Source of the DNA: Candidatus Nitrosocaldaceae archaeon
GTDB lineage: Archaea > Thermoproteota > Nitrososphaeria > Nitrososphaerales > Nitrosocaldaceae
Assembly: GCA_026002835.1 (NCBI GenBank)
Contig: BPGC01000002.1
Span: forward strand, 62,001-126,000
Length of the DNA: 64,000 nucleotides
Direction of reading: 5' to 3'
Of this stretch, positions 17,340 through 25,949 are shown piece by piece. The notes below the pieces were generated by a model. The model worked only from the letters and a program-made list of their open reading frames with translations, did no database searches and was not told where the DNA came from. The first letter of the stretch is position 1; the number at the start of each line of letters is the position of its first letter. The position numbers and the translations under genes were made by a program.

Positions 17340-19094
17340 ATGGACTTTGCTTTAGTCGCTGATATATTTGAGGAGATGGAAAAGACAAGTAAGAGGCTAG
17401 AATTGACTGATTATCTTGTAGAATTATTCAGAAAGACTCCAGCAGATATTATAGATAAGGTTGTATACCTTATACAAGGTAAAATAAAACCAGATTATGA
17501 AGGAGTAGAATTAGGAGTCGCAGATAAAATGATCATCAAGGCTATAGCATTATCCTCTGGTTTAGAACAATCGAAGATCGAGCAGTTCTATAGAGATGCT
17601 GGTGATATAGGATATGCTGGAGAAGAAGCGTTGAAGCAGAGACAACAGATGACATTATTCCAGGAGAAGGTTGATGTAGAAAAAGTATACTCTATCTTAG
17701 AAAAGATTGCATCGTTAAGCGGAGAAGGATCACAAGATCTAAAGATAAGATATCTATGTAATTTGTTGAATAATACAACTCCTAAGGAGAGTAGATATAT
17801 CTTAAGGATAGTGGCTGGAAAACTTAGATTAGGTATAGCAGATTATACCATATTAGATGCATTATCTATAGCATTTACAAATAGTAAGGAAAATAGAAAC
17901 ATTTTAGAACATGCATATAACATATCAAGCGATCTTGGATCAGTAGCTAAACTTCTTGCTACTAAAGGATTAGATGCTGTTAAGAATCTAAAAGTTAGTA
18001 TATTCAAGCCTATAAGACCGATGCTTGCTGAGAGAGTAAGCACTCCTCAAGAAGCATTAGAAAAGACAGATGGCATATGTGCAGCTGAGTATAAATTGGA
18101 TGGCGAAAGAGTTCAGATTCATAAGAAGAATGATAAAATAATGCTATTCTCCAGAAGGCTAGAGAATATAACTTCTCACTATCCAGATGCTATAGAAGCA
18201 ATAAATAAGTATATAGATAAAGATGCTATAATCTTAGAGGCTGAGATAGTAGCAATAGATCAGAATACTGGAGAATATTTACCATTCCAAGAACTTATGC
18301 ATAGAAGAAGAAAGTATGGTATAGAAGAGGCTATGAAAGAGTATCCAGTAGCATTGAACTTTTTTGATATATTATATTTTGATAAAGAGTGCTTAGATAT
18401 GAAGTATATAGATAGGAGGAGATTGTTAGAAGATATAATAAGCGAGGTTGATAACATAATGAGAACTGTTCCTATGATAATTACAAGTGATGCTGATAGT
18501 ATAGAGAAGTTTATGGAACAAGCTATAAGTGAAGGTTGCGAAGGTTTGATGATAAAGAACCTAAATAGCGGTTATAGAGCTGGAGCTAGAGAATACGCAT
18601 GGATAAAATTGAAGAGAGAGTATAGAGGAGAATTAGCAGATTCATTAGATCTAGTTATAGTAGGAGCATATTATGGAAGGGGAAGGAGAGCTGGAAAATA
18701 CGGAGCTTTCCTCTTAGCAGCATATGATGATCAAAATGATATGTTCAGAAGCATATCTAAGATAGGAACAGGTTTTAGCGATGAAGATCTAGATATGTTT
18801 TATAAAATACTAGAGCAATACAAGTTGAAGAAGAAAGATCCTAGAGTAGATTCCAAGTTAGAAGCAGATGTATGGTTCGAACCTAAAATAGTTATCGAGG
18901 TTATAGCTTCTGAGATAACACTAAGTCCATTACATACTTGTGCTATGAATTCTATAAGAAAAGATGCTGGTTTAGCATTACGATTTCCTAAATTTACAGG
19001 GAGAGTTAGAGATGATAAAAGACCAGAAGATGCAACTACTGTAAGAGAGGTTATAGATCTTTATAACAAACAGAAGAAAGTAGTAAAAGAGTAA
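17340..19094 (+). CDS. lig: ATP-dependent DNA ligase
   Basis: 584 residues, the archaeal replicative ligase. Domain order: helical DNA-binding domain (1-220), adenylation domain with motif I EYKLDGERVQ (AMP-accepting Lys252), motif III near FFDILYFD, motif IV EGLMIKN, motif V AWIKLKREY, then an OB-fold domain. It seals nicks in Okazaki fragment joining and repair. A TATA-like stretch (taatataaaa) 25 to 30 bases upstream of the ATG suggests a leaderless mRNA. It probably heads the group with the PhoU-like gene (40-base gap) and endA (30-base gap). Confidence 0.96.
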   Translation: MDFALVADIFEEMEKTSKRLELTDYLVELFRKTPADIIDKVVYLIQGKIKPDYEGVELGVADKMIIKAIALSSGLEQSKIEQFYRDAGDIGYAGEEALKQRQQMTLFQEKVDVEKVYSILEKIASLSGEGSQDLKIRYLCNLLNNTTPKESRYILRIVAGKLRLGIADYTILDALSIAFTNSKENRNILEHAYNISSDLGSVAKLLATKGLDAVKNLKVSIFKPIRPMLAERVSTPQEALEKTDGICAAEYKLDGERVQIHKKNDKIMLFSRRLENITSHYPDAIEAINKYIDKDAIILEAEIVAIDQNTGEYLPFQELMHRRRKYGIEEAMKEYPVALNFFDILYFDKECLDMKYIDRRRLLEDIISEVDNIMRTVPMIITSDADSIEKFMEQAISEGCEGLMIKNLNSGYRAGAREYAWIKLKREYRGELADSLDLVIVGAYYGRGRRAGKYGAFLLAAYDDQNDMFRSISKIGTGFSDEDLDMFYKILEQYKLKKKDPRVDSKLEADVWFEPKIVIEVIASEITLSPLHTCAMNSIRKDAGLALRFPKFTGRVRDDKRPEDATTVREVIDLYNKQKKVVKE

Positions 19095-19134
19095 TCAGCA
19101 AGAGTTATTAGAAGGTATTGTATATAGAGAAGGT

Positions 19135-19770
19135 ATGTATAGCGGAGAACTTGAAACTCAAATAAAGAGGAAGATGATTGCTTTACTTCAAGACGAAACA
19201 AGCAGATTATTGAACGCTGGAAGAGATTTATTGTCTGCGCATGAATTAATTTCAAATAATGACAATAATACATTGTTAGACAAATTTAGAGAGTATTGTA
19301 ACAACATAGATGAGATTAATAGAAAGGCAACTAGAGAGATATCAGAGATTGGAGGTATGATGCTTAGCAGAGAAGATCTATTAAGAACCATATACTTGAT
19401 GAGTGAGATAGCTGGGTGCTTAGATGGAATAGCATTCAGATTATCAGCATTGAGGCTAGATAACAATGGAACGAATACAAAAGTTTATGAGCTTATAGAT
19501 CTGGTAGTTGAAGAACTGTTTAAACTCAATGAGATAACAAGAGCTATGAGTATAAATCCACAGTCAATAATAGATCTAGTATCTGAAGTACAAAAGGTAG
19601 AGAAGGAGGTCGATCAAAAATATAGAGAGTTATTACTAACAATTATGAATGAGAAGAGCGATTTCAAAGAATTACTGCTACTAAAAGATGTGTTAGATGG
19701 TATAGAGAATGTAGCAGATAGATGCTTAGAAGCTGCCGATTCGCTAGAGATAATAACACTAAACATGTAA
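19135..19770 (+). CDS. PhoU-like DUF47-family protein
   Basis: 211 residues, entirely helical. The final segment (KDVLDGIENVADRCLEAADSLEII) and the earlier MSEIAGCLDGIAFRLSAL carry the repeated acidic helix motif of DUF47/PhoU-like proteins, which often accompany Pit-type phosphate transporters and bind metal clusters through such helices. No transporter gene is nearby, so the role is open. It lies 40 bases after the ligase gene and 30 bases before endA. Confidence 0.75.
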   Translation: MYSGELETQIKRKMIALLQDETSRLLNAGRDLLSAHELISNNDNNTLLDKFREYCNNIDEINRKATREISEIGGMMLSREDLLRTIYLMSEIAGCLDGIAFRLSALRLDNNGTNTKVYELIDLVVEELFKLNEITRAMSINPQSIIDLVSEVQKVEKEVDQKYRELLLTIMNEKSDFKELLLLKDVLDGIENVADRCLEAADSLEIITLNM

Positions 19771-19800
19771 ATATAACTAATCATATATTATTCATATATT

Positions 19801-20343
19801 ATGATAAAAGGAGAGCTTATTGAGAATAGGATAATAATTTGGAGCATAGAAGATTCTAGGCATCTGTTCAAGAATGGATTTTATGGCAAACCTTTAGGAA
19901 TACCGAAACCAAAGAATGCTGATTTTGATGTGCCATTAATCCTAGACTTGATCGAAGGTTATTATCTAGTAAAGAAAGGAGTTATAGAAGTATATAGCAA
20001 TAATATGCCTTTATCAATAAAAGAGCTTAACTCTAAATGTAGAAGTGAATATACAGATTTTGATGCCAAATATCTTGTATTTAGTATATTAAGAGATAAT
20101 GGTTATGTTGTAACTCCAGGTATAAAGTTTGGTTGTGATTTTGCTGTATATGAGCATGGTCCTGGGATAGATCATGCACCATATCTATTACAAGTTCTCA
20201 AGCCTAAAGATAGTATCACAGCAACATCATTAGTATTATCTGGAAGATTAGCGACTACGGTAAGGAAACAGTTCATACTAACTATACCTAGACTGAAAGA
20301 GAAGAGGGTAGAGTTTATAGCATTCGATTGGTGGAGAGCATAG
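19801..20343 (+). CDS. endA: tRNA-splicing endonuclease
   Basis: 180 residues. The catalytic triad of the family is visible: Y117 in FAVYEHGPG, H125 in DHAPYL and K156 in VRKQFIL. The enzyme cuts introns out of pre-tRNA and pre-rRNA at bulge-helix-bulge motifs. The length is that of the homodimer- or tetramer-type subunit with an N-terminal domain. The start follows a TATA-like stretch in a 30-base gap. No intron-containing tRNA is present in the window. Confidence 0.93.
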   Translation: MIKGELIENRIIIWSIEDSRHLFKNGFYGKPLGIPKPKNADFDVPLILDLIEGYYLVKKGVIEVYSNNMPLSIKELNSKCRSEYTDFDAKYLVFSILRDNGYVVTPGIKFGCDFAVYEHGPGIDHAPYLLQVLKPKDSITATSLVLSGRLATTVRKQFILTIPRLKEKRVEFIAFDWWRA

Positions 20344-20380
20344 CTTGAATTTTTATATAGTTTATTAATTACCAATTGTT

Positions 20381-21073
20381 ATGAAAGCGGTAATTCTTGC
20401 TGGTGGGTTTGGTAAAAGGCTTAGACCTTTAACAAATGAGATACCAAAACCTATGATCATGGTTAATGATAAACCTATAATAGGCTGGCAGATTGAGTGG
20501 TTAAAGGCAAATGGTATAAATGATATAGTTATAGCTGCAGGTTACAAAAGAGAACATATAATAGATTATCTTAAAGATGGTAAAGAGTTATCAGTAAATA
20601 TAGAGTATGTTATTGAAGAAGAACCTTTAGATACTGGAGGAGGATTGAAGAATGCTAAAGAAGCATTAAAAGAAGAAAGGTCATTCTTTGTAATAAATGG
20701 TGATATACTAACTAACTTGAAGATAAATGGTATGCAAAATATTACTGATTGTATCGGAGTATTAGCAGTAGTCCCATTACCAAGCCCGTTTGGGATAGTA
20801 AATATCGATGATATGCAAAATATTCTAGGTTTTGTAGAAAAACCGAAGATAATGGATTATTGGATAAATGCTGGAGTATACTATCTTAAGAATGAGATAT
20901 TTGACTATTTGCCAGATGTTGGAAGCATAGAAAAAGTAACATTTCCTAAACTTGCTGATGAACGTAAACTGAAAGCAGTAAAATATCCAGATGTATATTG
21001 GAGATCTATAGATTCACATAAAGATATAGAAGAGGCTACTAAGGATCTGAAAGAATTAGGCAGTTTGGCATAA
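20381..21073 (+). CDS. NDP-sugar nucleotidyltransferase (sugar-1-phosphate)
   Basis: 230 residues of GT-A fold. LAGGFGKRLRPLTNEIPKPM at the N-terminus is the nucleotide-binding signature, INGDILTN carries the metal-binding Asp, and WINAGVYYL is a further family block. It activates a sugar-1-phosphate such as mannose or glucose with NTP. There is no C-terminal beta-helix, so it is the short single-domain type; the exact sugar cannot be read. A TATA-like ttatatag (about 20355) precedes the ATG. Product sugars could feed the envelope glycan genes at 41 and 47-50 kb. Confidence 0.87.
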   Translation: MKAVILAGGFGKRLRPLTNEIPKPMIMVNDKPIIGWQIEWLKANGINDIVIAAGYKREHIIDYLKDGKELSVNIEYVIEEEPLDTGGGLKNAKEALKEERSFFVINGDILTNLKINGMQNITDCIGVLAVVPLPSPFGIVNIDDMQNILGFVEKPKIMDYWINAGVYYLKNEIFDYLPDVGSIEKVTFPKLADERKLKAVKYPDVYWRSIDSHKDIEEATKDLKELGSLA

Positions 21074-21104
21074 GATAAATAATACCTTCAAATTTATTAT
21101 TGCT

Positions 21105-22055
21105 GTGAGGTTTGGAGTAACACTAGGAACATTATTGAATTACGATGATATTCCTAAATGTGCAAAGATTGCAGATAAATATGCAGATCTTATACTCATA
21201 CCAGAATCATGGGGCAGAGACGCATTTGTAACTTTGGGAGTATTATCCAATATTACTAACAATTCTATGCTTGGGAGTGGGATAGTAAGCATCTATTCTA
21301 GAACGTCTGCAAGTATAGCAATGGCAGCTGCTACTCTAGATGCATATTCTAATAAACGGGCATTCATAGGATTAGGTGCTAGTAGTAAATCTATAGTTGA
21401 GAATTGGCATGGTTTAGAATTTAAAGATAATGTAACTAGAATGCGAGAATATGTTGAAAGTATTAGATTGATATTAAATAATAAAAAGGTTAATTATGAT
21501 GGTAAGATTGTTAAGATTAGGAATTTTAAACTAGGTTTCAAACCTGTAAGAGATAAGATTCCAATATATATAGCGGCAATAAAGGCTAAAATGCTAAATT
21601 TAGCATTAGAGATAGGAGATGGGTTGATAATCTTCTTGTATCCAATAGATGAGATACCTAATGTTTTAAGTAAGATAAATAGAGATAACTTTGAAGTATT
21701 ACATGTTATAATAACATCTATAGCAGATGATGAAGATAAAGCTATTGAGAGGGCTAGTAAGACTATAGCATTCTATACAGCAGTAGGAGATATCTATGCT
21801 GAGTTTTTAAGAGAACATGGATATAAAGAAGAAGTAGATAGTATTAGAGAAGAGTATGCTAGAAATGGATTTACTAATATACATAAATATGTTAGTAAGA
21901 ATATGCTAGATTCATTAGCAATATATGGTAATAAAGATCAGTGTAATAAAATGTTCAAGAGGTTTGCTAGTATGAATATAACTCCAGTATTACATCTAAA
22001 TCCTGTGTACGATGCTGAGCAATCTATGAAAGATCTGTTAGAGGCGATAGTATGA
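21105..22055 (+). CDS. LLM-class F420-dependent oxidoreductase (Mer-like)
   Basis: 316 residues of the luciferase-like monooxygenase fold. RFGVTLGTLLNYDDIPKCAKIAD at the N-terminus, LIPESWGRDAF, then RAFIGLGASSKS and VRDKIPIYIAA are in the order found in methylene-tetrahydromethanopterin reductase relatives, which use F420 without flavin. The start is GTG at 21105; a TATA-like aaatttatta precedes it. It overlaps the thiolase start by 4 bases (ATGA), so they are translated together. F420 made via cofG/cofH at 36-38 kb would be the cofactor. The substrate is unknown. Confidence 0.83.
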   Translation: MRFGVTLGTLLNYDDIPKCAKIADKYADLILIPESWGRDAFVTLGVLSNITNNSMLGSGIVSIYSRTSASIAMAAATLDAYSNKRAFIGLGASSKSIVENWHGLEFKDNVTRMREYVESIRLILNNKKVNYDGKIVKIRNFKLGFKPVRDKIPIYIAAIKAKMLNLALEIGDGLIIFLYPIDEIPNVLSKINRDNFEVLHVIITSIADDEDKAIERASKTIAFYTAVGDIYAEFLREHGYKEEVDSIREEYARNGFTNIHKYVSKNMLDSLAIYGNKDQCNKMFKRFASMNITPVLHLNPVYDAEQSMKDLLEAIV

Positions 22056-23119
22056 ATGTTTATGCTTCTGCATATGGCATAACAAAGTTTAGAAAAGATA
22101 ACACTTCTATCTATTCGCTAGCATTGGAATCTGCAATAGATCTTATCAAGAGGTTTGATATTGATAAAGATAGTATAGATGGTGTTATAATAGCAACCTC
22201 ATCTATAGAACCATATATCGCTAGCATAGTATCAGAGATGTTAGGTATTAAACCTAAAATTGCTCATAAACTTGAACAGATGTGTAGTTCTGGTTCTAGT
22301 GCTATAGCAGCAGCATATTCATACATATACTCTGGTTTATGTAATAATGTATTAGTTATAGGAGTTGATAAGCATGATACAATAGGAAAGAGATTAGACT
22401 GGGATAATAGTAGAGGAGAGTTCAAGCATCCAGCACATTGGGCTGCATTATATGCTAAGATGCATATGAAGATATTCAATACAACTGAAGAACAGTTAGC
22501 ATTAGTAACTGTAAAGAATAGAGATAATGCTATTAATAATAAATATGCATATTTCCAAGAAAGAATAACAATTGATGAGGTTTTGAACTCTAGGATAGTA
22601 GTAGAGCCAATTAAATTATATGAATGTTCATACTCTTGTGATGGTTCTGCAGCAATACTACTAAGCAACAAACCATCTGAAAATTCGATAAAGGTTACAG
22701 GTATTGGAGAGCAGAGTTTAGGCGCTAGCATATCATCAGTAACAGATTTTACTAGCATTGAATCTACTAGATTAGCTGCTAAAGAAGCGTATAACATGGC
22801 TGGAATTGATGCTAGTAAAGTAGAGATCGCTGAGGTTCACGATGCGTTTACTATATGTGAGATATTGGCATATGAAGATCTCGGCTTTACCGAAAGAGGC
22901 AAAGGTGGGAAGTTTATTGAGAATATAGATAAGATTGGTATAAAGATAAATACTCGAGGAGGATTGTTAGGCACTGGTCATCCGGTTGGTGCTACTGGGA
23001 TAGCGCAAGCTGCTGAGATAATTAGACAATTGATGCAAGGATATAAGATAGGATTGATTCATAACATGGCTGCTGCAGGAACTACATCCAATGTTATAAT
23101 AATGGAGAATGAAGTATGA
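22052..23119 (+). CDS. Thiolase-family acyl-CoA C-acyltransferase
   Basis: 355 residues, the SCP2/archaeal thiolase type. The nucleophile Cys78 sits in EQMCSSGSSA, HDAFT holds an active histidine and GGLLGTGHPVGATG is the C-terminal thiolase signature. Archaeal thiolases of this type make or cleave acetoacetyl-CoA, often together with a DUF35 zinc-ribbon/OB partner, and just such a gene follows with a 4-base overlap. In Thaumarchaeota an acetoacetyl-CoA thiolase ends the 3HP/4HB cycle; whether this is that enzyme or serves another acyl-CoA is open. Confidence 0.88.
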   Translation: MNVYASAYGITKFRKDNTSIYSLALESAIDLIKRFDIDKDSIDGVIIATSSIEPYIASIVSEMLGIKPKIAHKLEQMCSSGSSAIAAAYSYIYSGLCNNVLVIGVDKHDTIGKRLDWDNSRGEFKHPAHWAALYAKMHMKIFNTTEEQLALVTVKNRDNAINNKYAYFQERITIDEVLNSRIVVEPIKLYECSYSCDGSAAILLSNKPSENSIKVTGIGEQSLGASISSVTDFTSIESTRLAAKEAYNMAGIDASKVEIAEVHDAFTICEILAYEDLGFTERGKGGKFIENIDKIGIKINTRGGLLGTGHPVGATGIAQAAEIIRQLMQGYKIGLIHNMAAAGTTSNVIIMENEV

Positions 23120-23403
23120 ATGATATAAGGTTAAATGTATGTAATAGATGTAAAAAGATAATACTTGTAAATGATATATGTCCAGAATGTTTGAATAAAA
23201 CAGATTTAATTAATATAGATCCTAATGATTTAGAAGTAAATATTATAGAATATACTAAGAGTAATATCAATAATCAATTATTTGCATTAGCTGATGTAAA
23301 ATTTGGCAATATGAGCGTAAGAGTATTAGGTAAGATAGACAAACCTTCTAATAAATATAAGATTAAGGAATTTAGTAATAGGATTGAATTCTCTGCTATT
23401 TGA
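23116..23403 (+). CDS. DUF35-like zinc-ribbon/OB-fold protein, thiolase partner
   Basis: 95 residues. An N-terminal rubredoxin-like ribbon has C9-x2-C12 and C22-x2-C25, followed by a strand-rich OB-like part ending in KEFSNRIEFSAI. In archaea DUF35 proteins bind between thiolase and HMG-CoA synthase and channel the acyl-CoA. It overlaps the thiolase gene by 4 bases (ATGA). It is shorter than usual DUF35 proteins (about 130), so the OB domain may be trimmed. No HMG-CoA synthase gene is present here. Confidence 0.75.
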   Translation: MNDIRLNVCNRCKKIILVNDICPECLNKTDLINIDPNDLEVNIIEYTKSNINNQLFALADVKFGNMSVRVLGKIDKPSNKYKIKEFSNRIEFSAI

Positions 23404-24466
23404 TATATTCTATTCTATTTGAGGTAAATGCATATAATATACCATCTCTAGATGCTATGAATAGCATATCTTCGTTTATTGAAGGTGAAGAATCTATCAT
23501 ATCCATGCTAGGAAACTTCCATAATATCGTACCATTCCTAACATCAAGCATATATGAATTAGTATCTAGAGATGAAACTATAACTGCATTATCAGTAATA
23601 GCTGGGCTAGCCCAGAATTGATCACTAGCCTTGAATTGCCAGAGCTCATTTCCATTTTCATCAAAACAGTATATTTTATTATCTGCAGATGCAAATATGC
23701 AATAACCGTTAGCATAGGATGGAGATGCTAAGATCGACTTTTCAGCATTCTTCTTCCATTTTATATTATAATCATAATCTAAACAGTACATACTTCCATC
23801 AAACGTTCCTATTAATATAGATGAATCAGTTATGCAAGGGGTGCATGATCTAATCTTATCAGACAATCTTATCTTCGATTCTATGCTTCCAGATTTTATT
23901 TTATACATATGATTATCATCAGAGCCAATTATTATCCTATCATTTAATATAGATGGTGATGACCATATGGGTCCTTCAGTTTTAACAATCCATTCGATAT
24001 TGCCTTCTAGATCAATAGCATAAATGTTATTATCTAAAGATCCTACTATTATCTCGTCATTTAATATCGCTAGCGAAGCAAATACATCTCCTTCTATCTT
24101 GCTACTCCATTTAACCTTTCCTTCATCTATATCTAATGCGATTATATAATTTGCATCCTTGAACCTAGTACCTTTTATCCATGTATCAAATGTTGCTAGA
24201 TATAACATCTTGTTATGAATTATTGGAGTAGATACTATAGGTATCTTCAATTCAGTTCTCCATATTATATCACTATTGATTATATCAATTGCATATACAA
24301 CTCCAAACATATTAGCAATGTATAATATTCCATCTTCTATTACTGGTGAAGATACACATTCTCCAATCTTTTTCAACCATGCTAGATTCAAGGATCTTAA
24401 TTCCGATGGCGAATAACCATCTTTCCTATTATTGGCTCTAAACTGATTCCAACTCATATGCATCAT
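23396..24466 (-). CDS. PQQ-type beta-propeller repeat protein
   Basis: 356 residues with at least seven repeats of the pattern GxxIxWxxxxxxxxxSxPxIxxxxIxxGSxDxxxYxID (for example WSSPSILNDRIIIGSDDNHMYKI). This is the PQQ/BamB-type propeller. There is no signal peptide or catalytic residue set, so it is probably a cytoplasmic scaffold, unlike secreted relatives. An alternative start is ATG 24457; the TATA-like ttacaaatat places transcription near 24464. It ends overlapping the zinc-ribbon gene by 8 bases. Function unknown. Confidence 0.83.
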   Translation of the reverse strand: MMHMSWNQFRANNRKDGYSPSELRSLNLAWLKKIGECVSSPVIEDGILYIANMFGVVYAIDIINSDIIWRTELKIPIVSTPIIHNKMLYLATFDTWIKGTRFKDANYIIALDIDEGKVKWSSKIEGDVFASLAILNDEIIVGSLDNNIYAIDLEGNIEWIVKTEGPIWSSPSILNDRIIIGSDDNHMYKIKSGSIESKIRLSDKIRSCTPCITDSSILIGTFDGSMYCLDYDYNIKWKKNAEKSILASPSYANGYCIFASADNKIYCFDENGNELWQFKASDQFWASPAITDNAVIVSSLDTNSYMLDVRNGTILWKFPSMDMIDSSPSINEDMLFIASRDGILYAFTSNRIEYIK

Positions 24467-24538
24467 TACTTTACATCATATTTGTAAATTTGCATCTTAT
24501 ACAAAAGTTCATTTATTATGACATCTTAATATTATAAG

Positions 24539-25018
24539 ATGTCTAGACAGACAGTAAGAACATCTAAGACTAGAAGGCAACGAGGATATGCTTGGGAAGA
24601 TGCTATAGTTAAAAGGTTGAAGAATAAAGGTTGGAAGGCATTTAGGCTAGGCTCTCCTAGTATTGGGTTACCAGATGTAGTAGCAACTAATACAAAGTTG
24701 AATACAATTCTTGCTATTGAGGCTAAATCTGGCACTACAAATACTCTAGTAGTTGAATATGATCAGATAATGAGATGTGTAAATTGGTTAGATGCTTTTG
24801 ATATTTATGAGAATAGATATGCCATATTAGCATTTAAATTCTTATCAAAGAAGTGGAAGTCTATGAACAATTATAACAGAAGAGAAAAGAAGGAATACTT
24901 TAAGATATGGAATAATAATCTAAAATATGGCGATATTATATGTAAATATGATGGAATAACATTATTATCTTTAAATAATGAGAAAACAACGGTTTTACTA
25001 GATGATTATACGATATAA
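24539..25018 (+). CDS. hjc: Holliday junction resolvase Hjc
   Basis: 159 residues. The archaeal Hjc nuclease motif is complete: E20 in GYAWEDAIV, D46 in GLPDVV and E61-A-K63 in AIEAKSG. It cuts four-way junctions symmetrically during recombination and fork restart. The N-terminal RTSKTRRQRGYAWE is typical. The C-terminal 50 residues are a lineage extension rich in K, Y and N. It is leaderless: the ATG lies about 25 bases after an AT-rich TATA-like stretch. Confidence 0.93.
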   Translation: MSRQTVRTSKTRRQRGYAWEDAIVKRLKNKGWKAFRLGSPSIGLPDVVATNTKLNTILAIEAKSGTTNTLVVEYDQIMRCVNWLDAFDIYENRYAILAFKFLSKKWKSMNNYNRREKKEYFKIWNNNLKYGDIICKYDGITLLSLNNEKTTVLLDDYTI

Positions 25019-25052
25019 AAAGTTTTAATTACCATTAAGCATAAGCTATAGT

Positions 25053-25412
25053 ATGTCACTAGGATACTCAGATGAGAGATTAATAATAAGCAGAGATGCA
25101 TTAAATAGGTATGAGTTTAAGATAAAACTACTAGAGATAGATGAGAATGCTAGACCTCCAAATCCTCATAAATTTGGGCATAGAGTATTGGTTAAGAAGG
25201 TGTTGGTATTGATCAAAGATCTTGCTACAAATAATGTTGAAGAGATGGAACTAGATTTAGAAGCATTGGAGCAGAGGATGATAAAAGAGAGAGTATTCAC
25301 ATCAGCAAATCGTTGGGTAAGCCCTTCAGATATAAAGAATGGATATATAATAGGATGGAAGCATCCAGAGCTGTTAGCTAATGCTATAGCATTAGATGTT
25401 ATAAAGATATAA
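25053..25412 (+). CDS. Conserved hypothetical protein
   Basis: 119 residues. The middle contains KFGHRVLVKKVLVLIKDLATNNVEEMELDLEALEQ, a beta-hairpin followed by a helix, and a C-terminal GWKHPELLANAIALDV. There is no membrane segment or metal site. It lies 34 bases after hjc with the same orientation and could be cotranscribed with it and with the next gene; a TATA-like ttttaattacc sits in the gap. Function unknown. Confidence 0.65.
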   Translation: MSLGYSDERLIISRDALNRYEFKIKLLEIDENARPPNPHKFGHRVLVKKVLVLIKDLATNNVEEMELDLEALEQRMIKERVFTSANRWVSPSDIKNGYIIGWKHPELLANAIALDVIKI

Positions 25413-25454
25413 AAGATAGCAAAATTTAATGGTAAGCAGTTAGAGGTTATAAGT

Positions 25455-25721
25455 ATGGAGAGACATGAGATACAAGTAAATGGAAGGAATTATACAGTTA
25501 CGCTAAACGATAGGACTAATTTAATGATAGTACGTTTGAGAAGGTTATATTCTGCTAGCTATGGAGATGTTGAAAGTTTTGATGAGATAAGCACAGCTAT
25601 CTCAGATACAATAAACGAGTTGAAGAAACATGCTATAACTCCAGAACCAAATGATGAGGATCTGGATGGAATAGTACAAGAATTATTCAAGTTAGCAGAA
25701 AAGAGAGCAAGTAAGGGTTAA
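25455..25721 (+). CDS. Small conserved hypothetical protein
   Basis: 88 residues, acidic. It starts with a beta-hairpin (RHEIQVNGRNYTVTLNDRTNLMIVRLRRLY) and continues as helix (DEISTAISDTINELKKHAI...VQELFKLAEKRA). The leading hairpin recalls small DNA- or peptide-binding adaptors, but no family can be named. It follows the previous gene by 42 bases. Confidence 0.6.
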   Translation: MERHEIQVNGRNYTVTLNDRTNLMIVRLRRLYSASYGDVESFDEISTAISDTINELKKHAITPEPNDEDLDGIVQELFKLAEKRASKG

Positions 25722-25775
25722 AGTATATAGATTATATAACATAAATTTAAATTGGATAAGTTGGATATAATAATC

Positions 25776-25901
25776 ATGGTACATTGCGAGTGTGGAATAT
25801 GCGATCATACATCAGATAAAGAGTGTATAGAGAAAGAGTGTAGGTGCTGTATGAACTTTCATATAAGATCAGGGCCAAAGATAATGGATGCAAAGGCTTA
25901 A
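25776..25901 (+). CDS. 41-residue cysteine-rich protein
   Basis: A short gene with ATG 25776 and TAA 25899-25901. The protein MVHCECGICDHTSDKECIEK..CRCCMNF has seven cysteines (4, 6, 9, 17, 22, 24, 25) and histidines at 3 and 11, spaced CxC-x2-C and CxCC. This should hold one or two zinc or iron ions. Such tiny Cys-rich proteins recur in Thaumarchaeota. An AT-rich TATA-like stretch (aaatttaaatt) lies about 28 bases upstream. It could be a metal buffer or a zinc-finger adaptor; neither is proven. Confidence 0.65.
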   Translation: MVHCECGICDHTSDKECIEKECRCCMNFHIRSGPKIMDAKA

Positions 25902-25949
25902 TATCAAGATTTTATCTGTTAGTTTATATAAAATATCTTCCTCTATATC

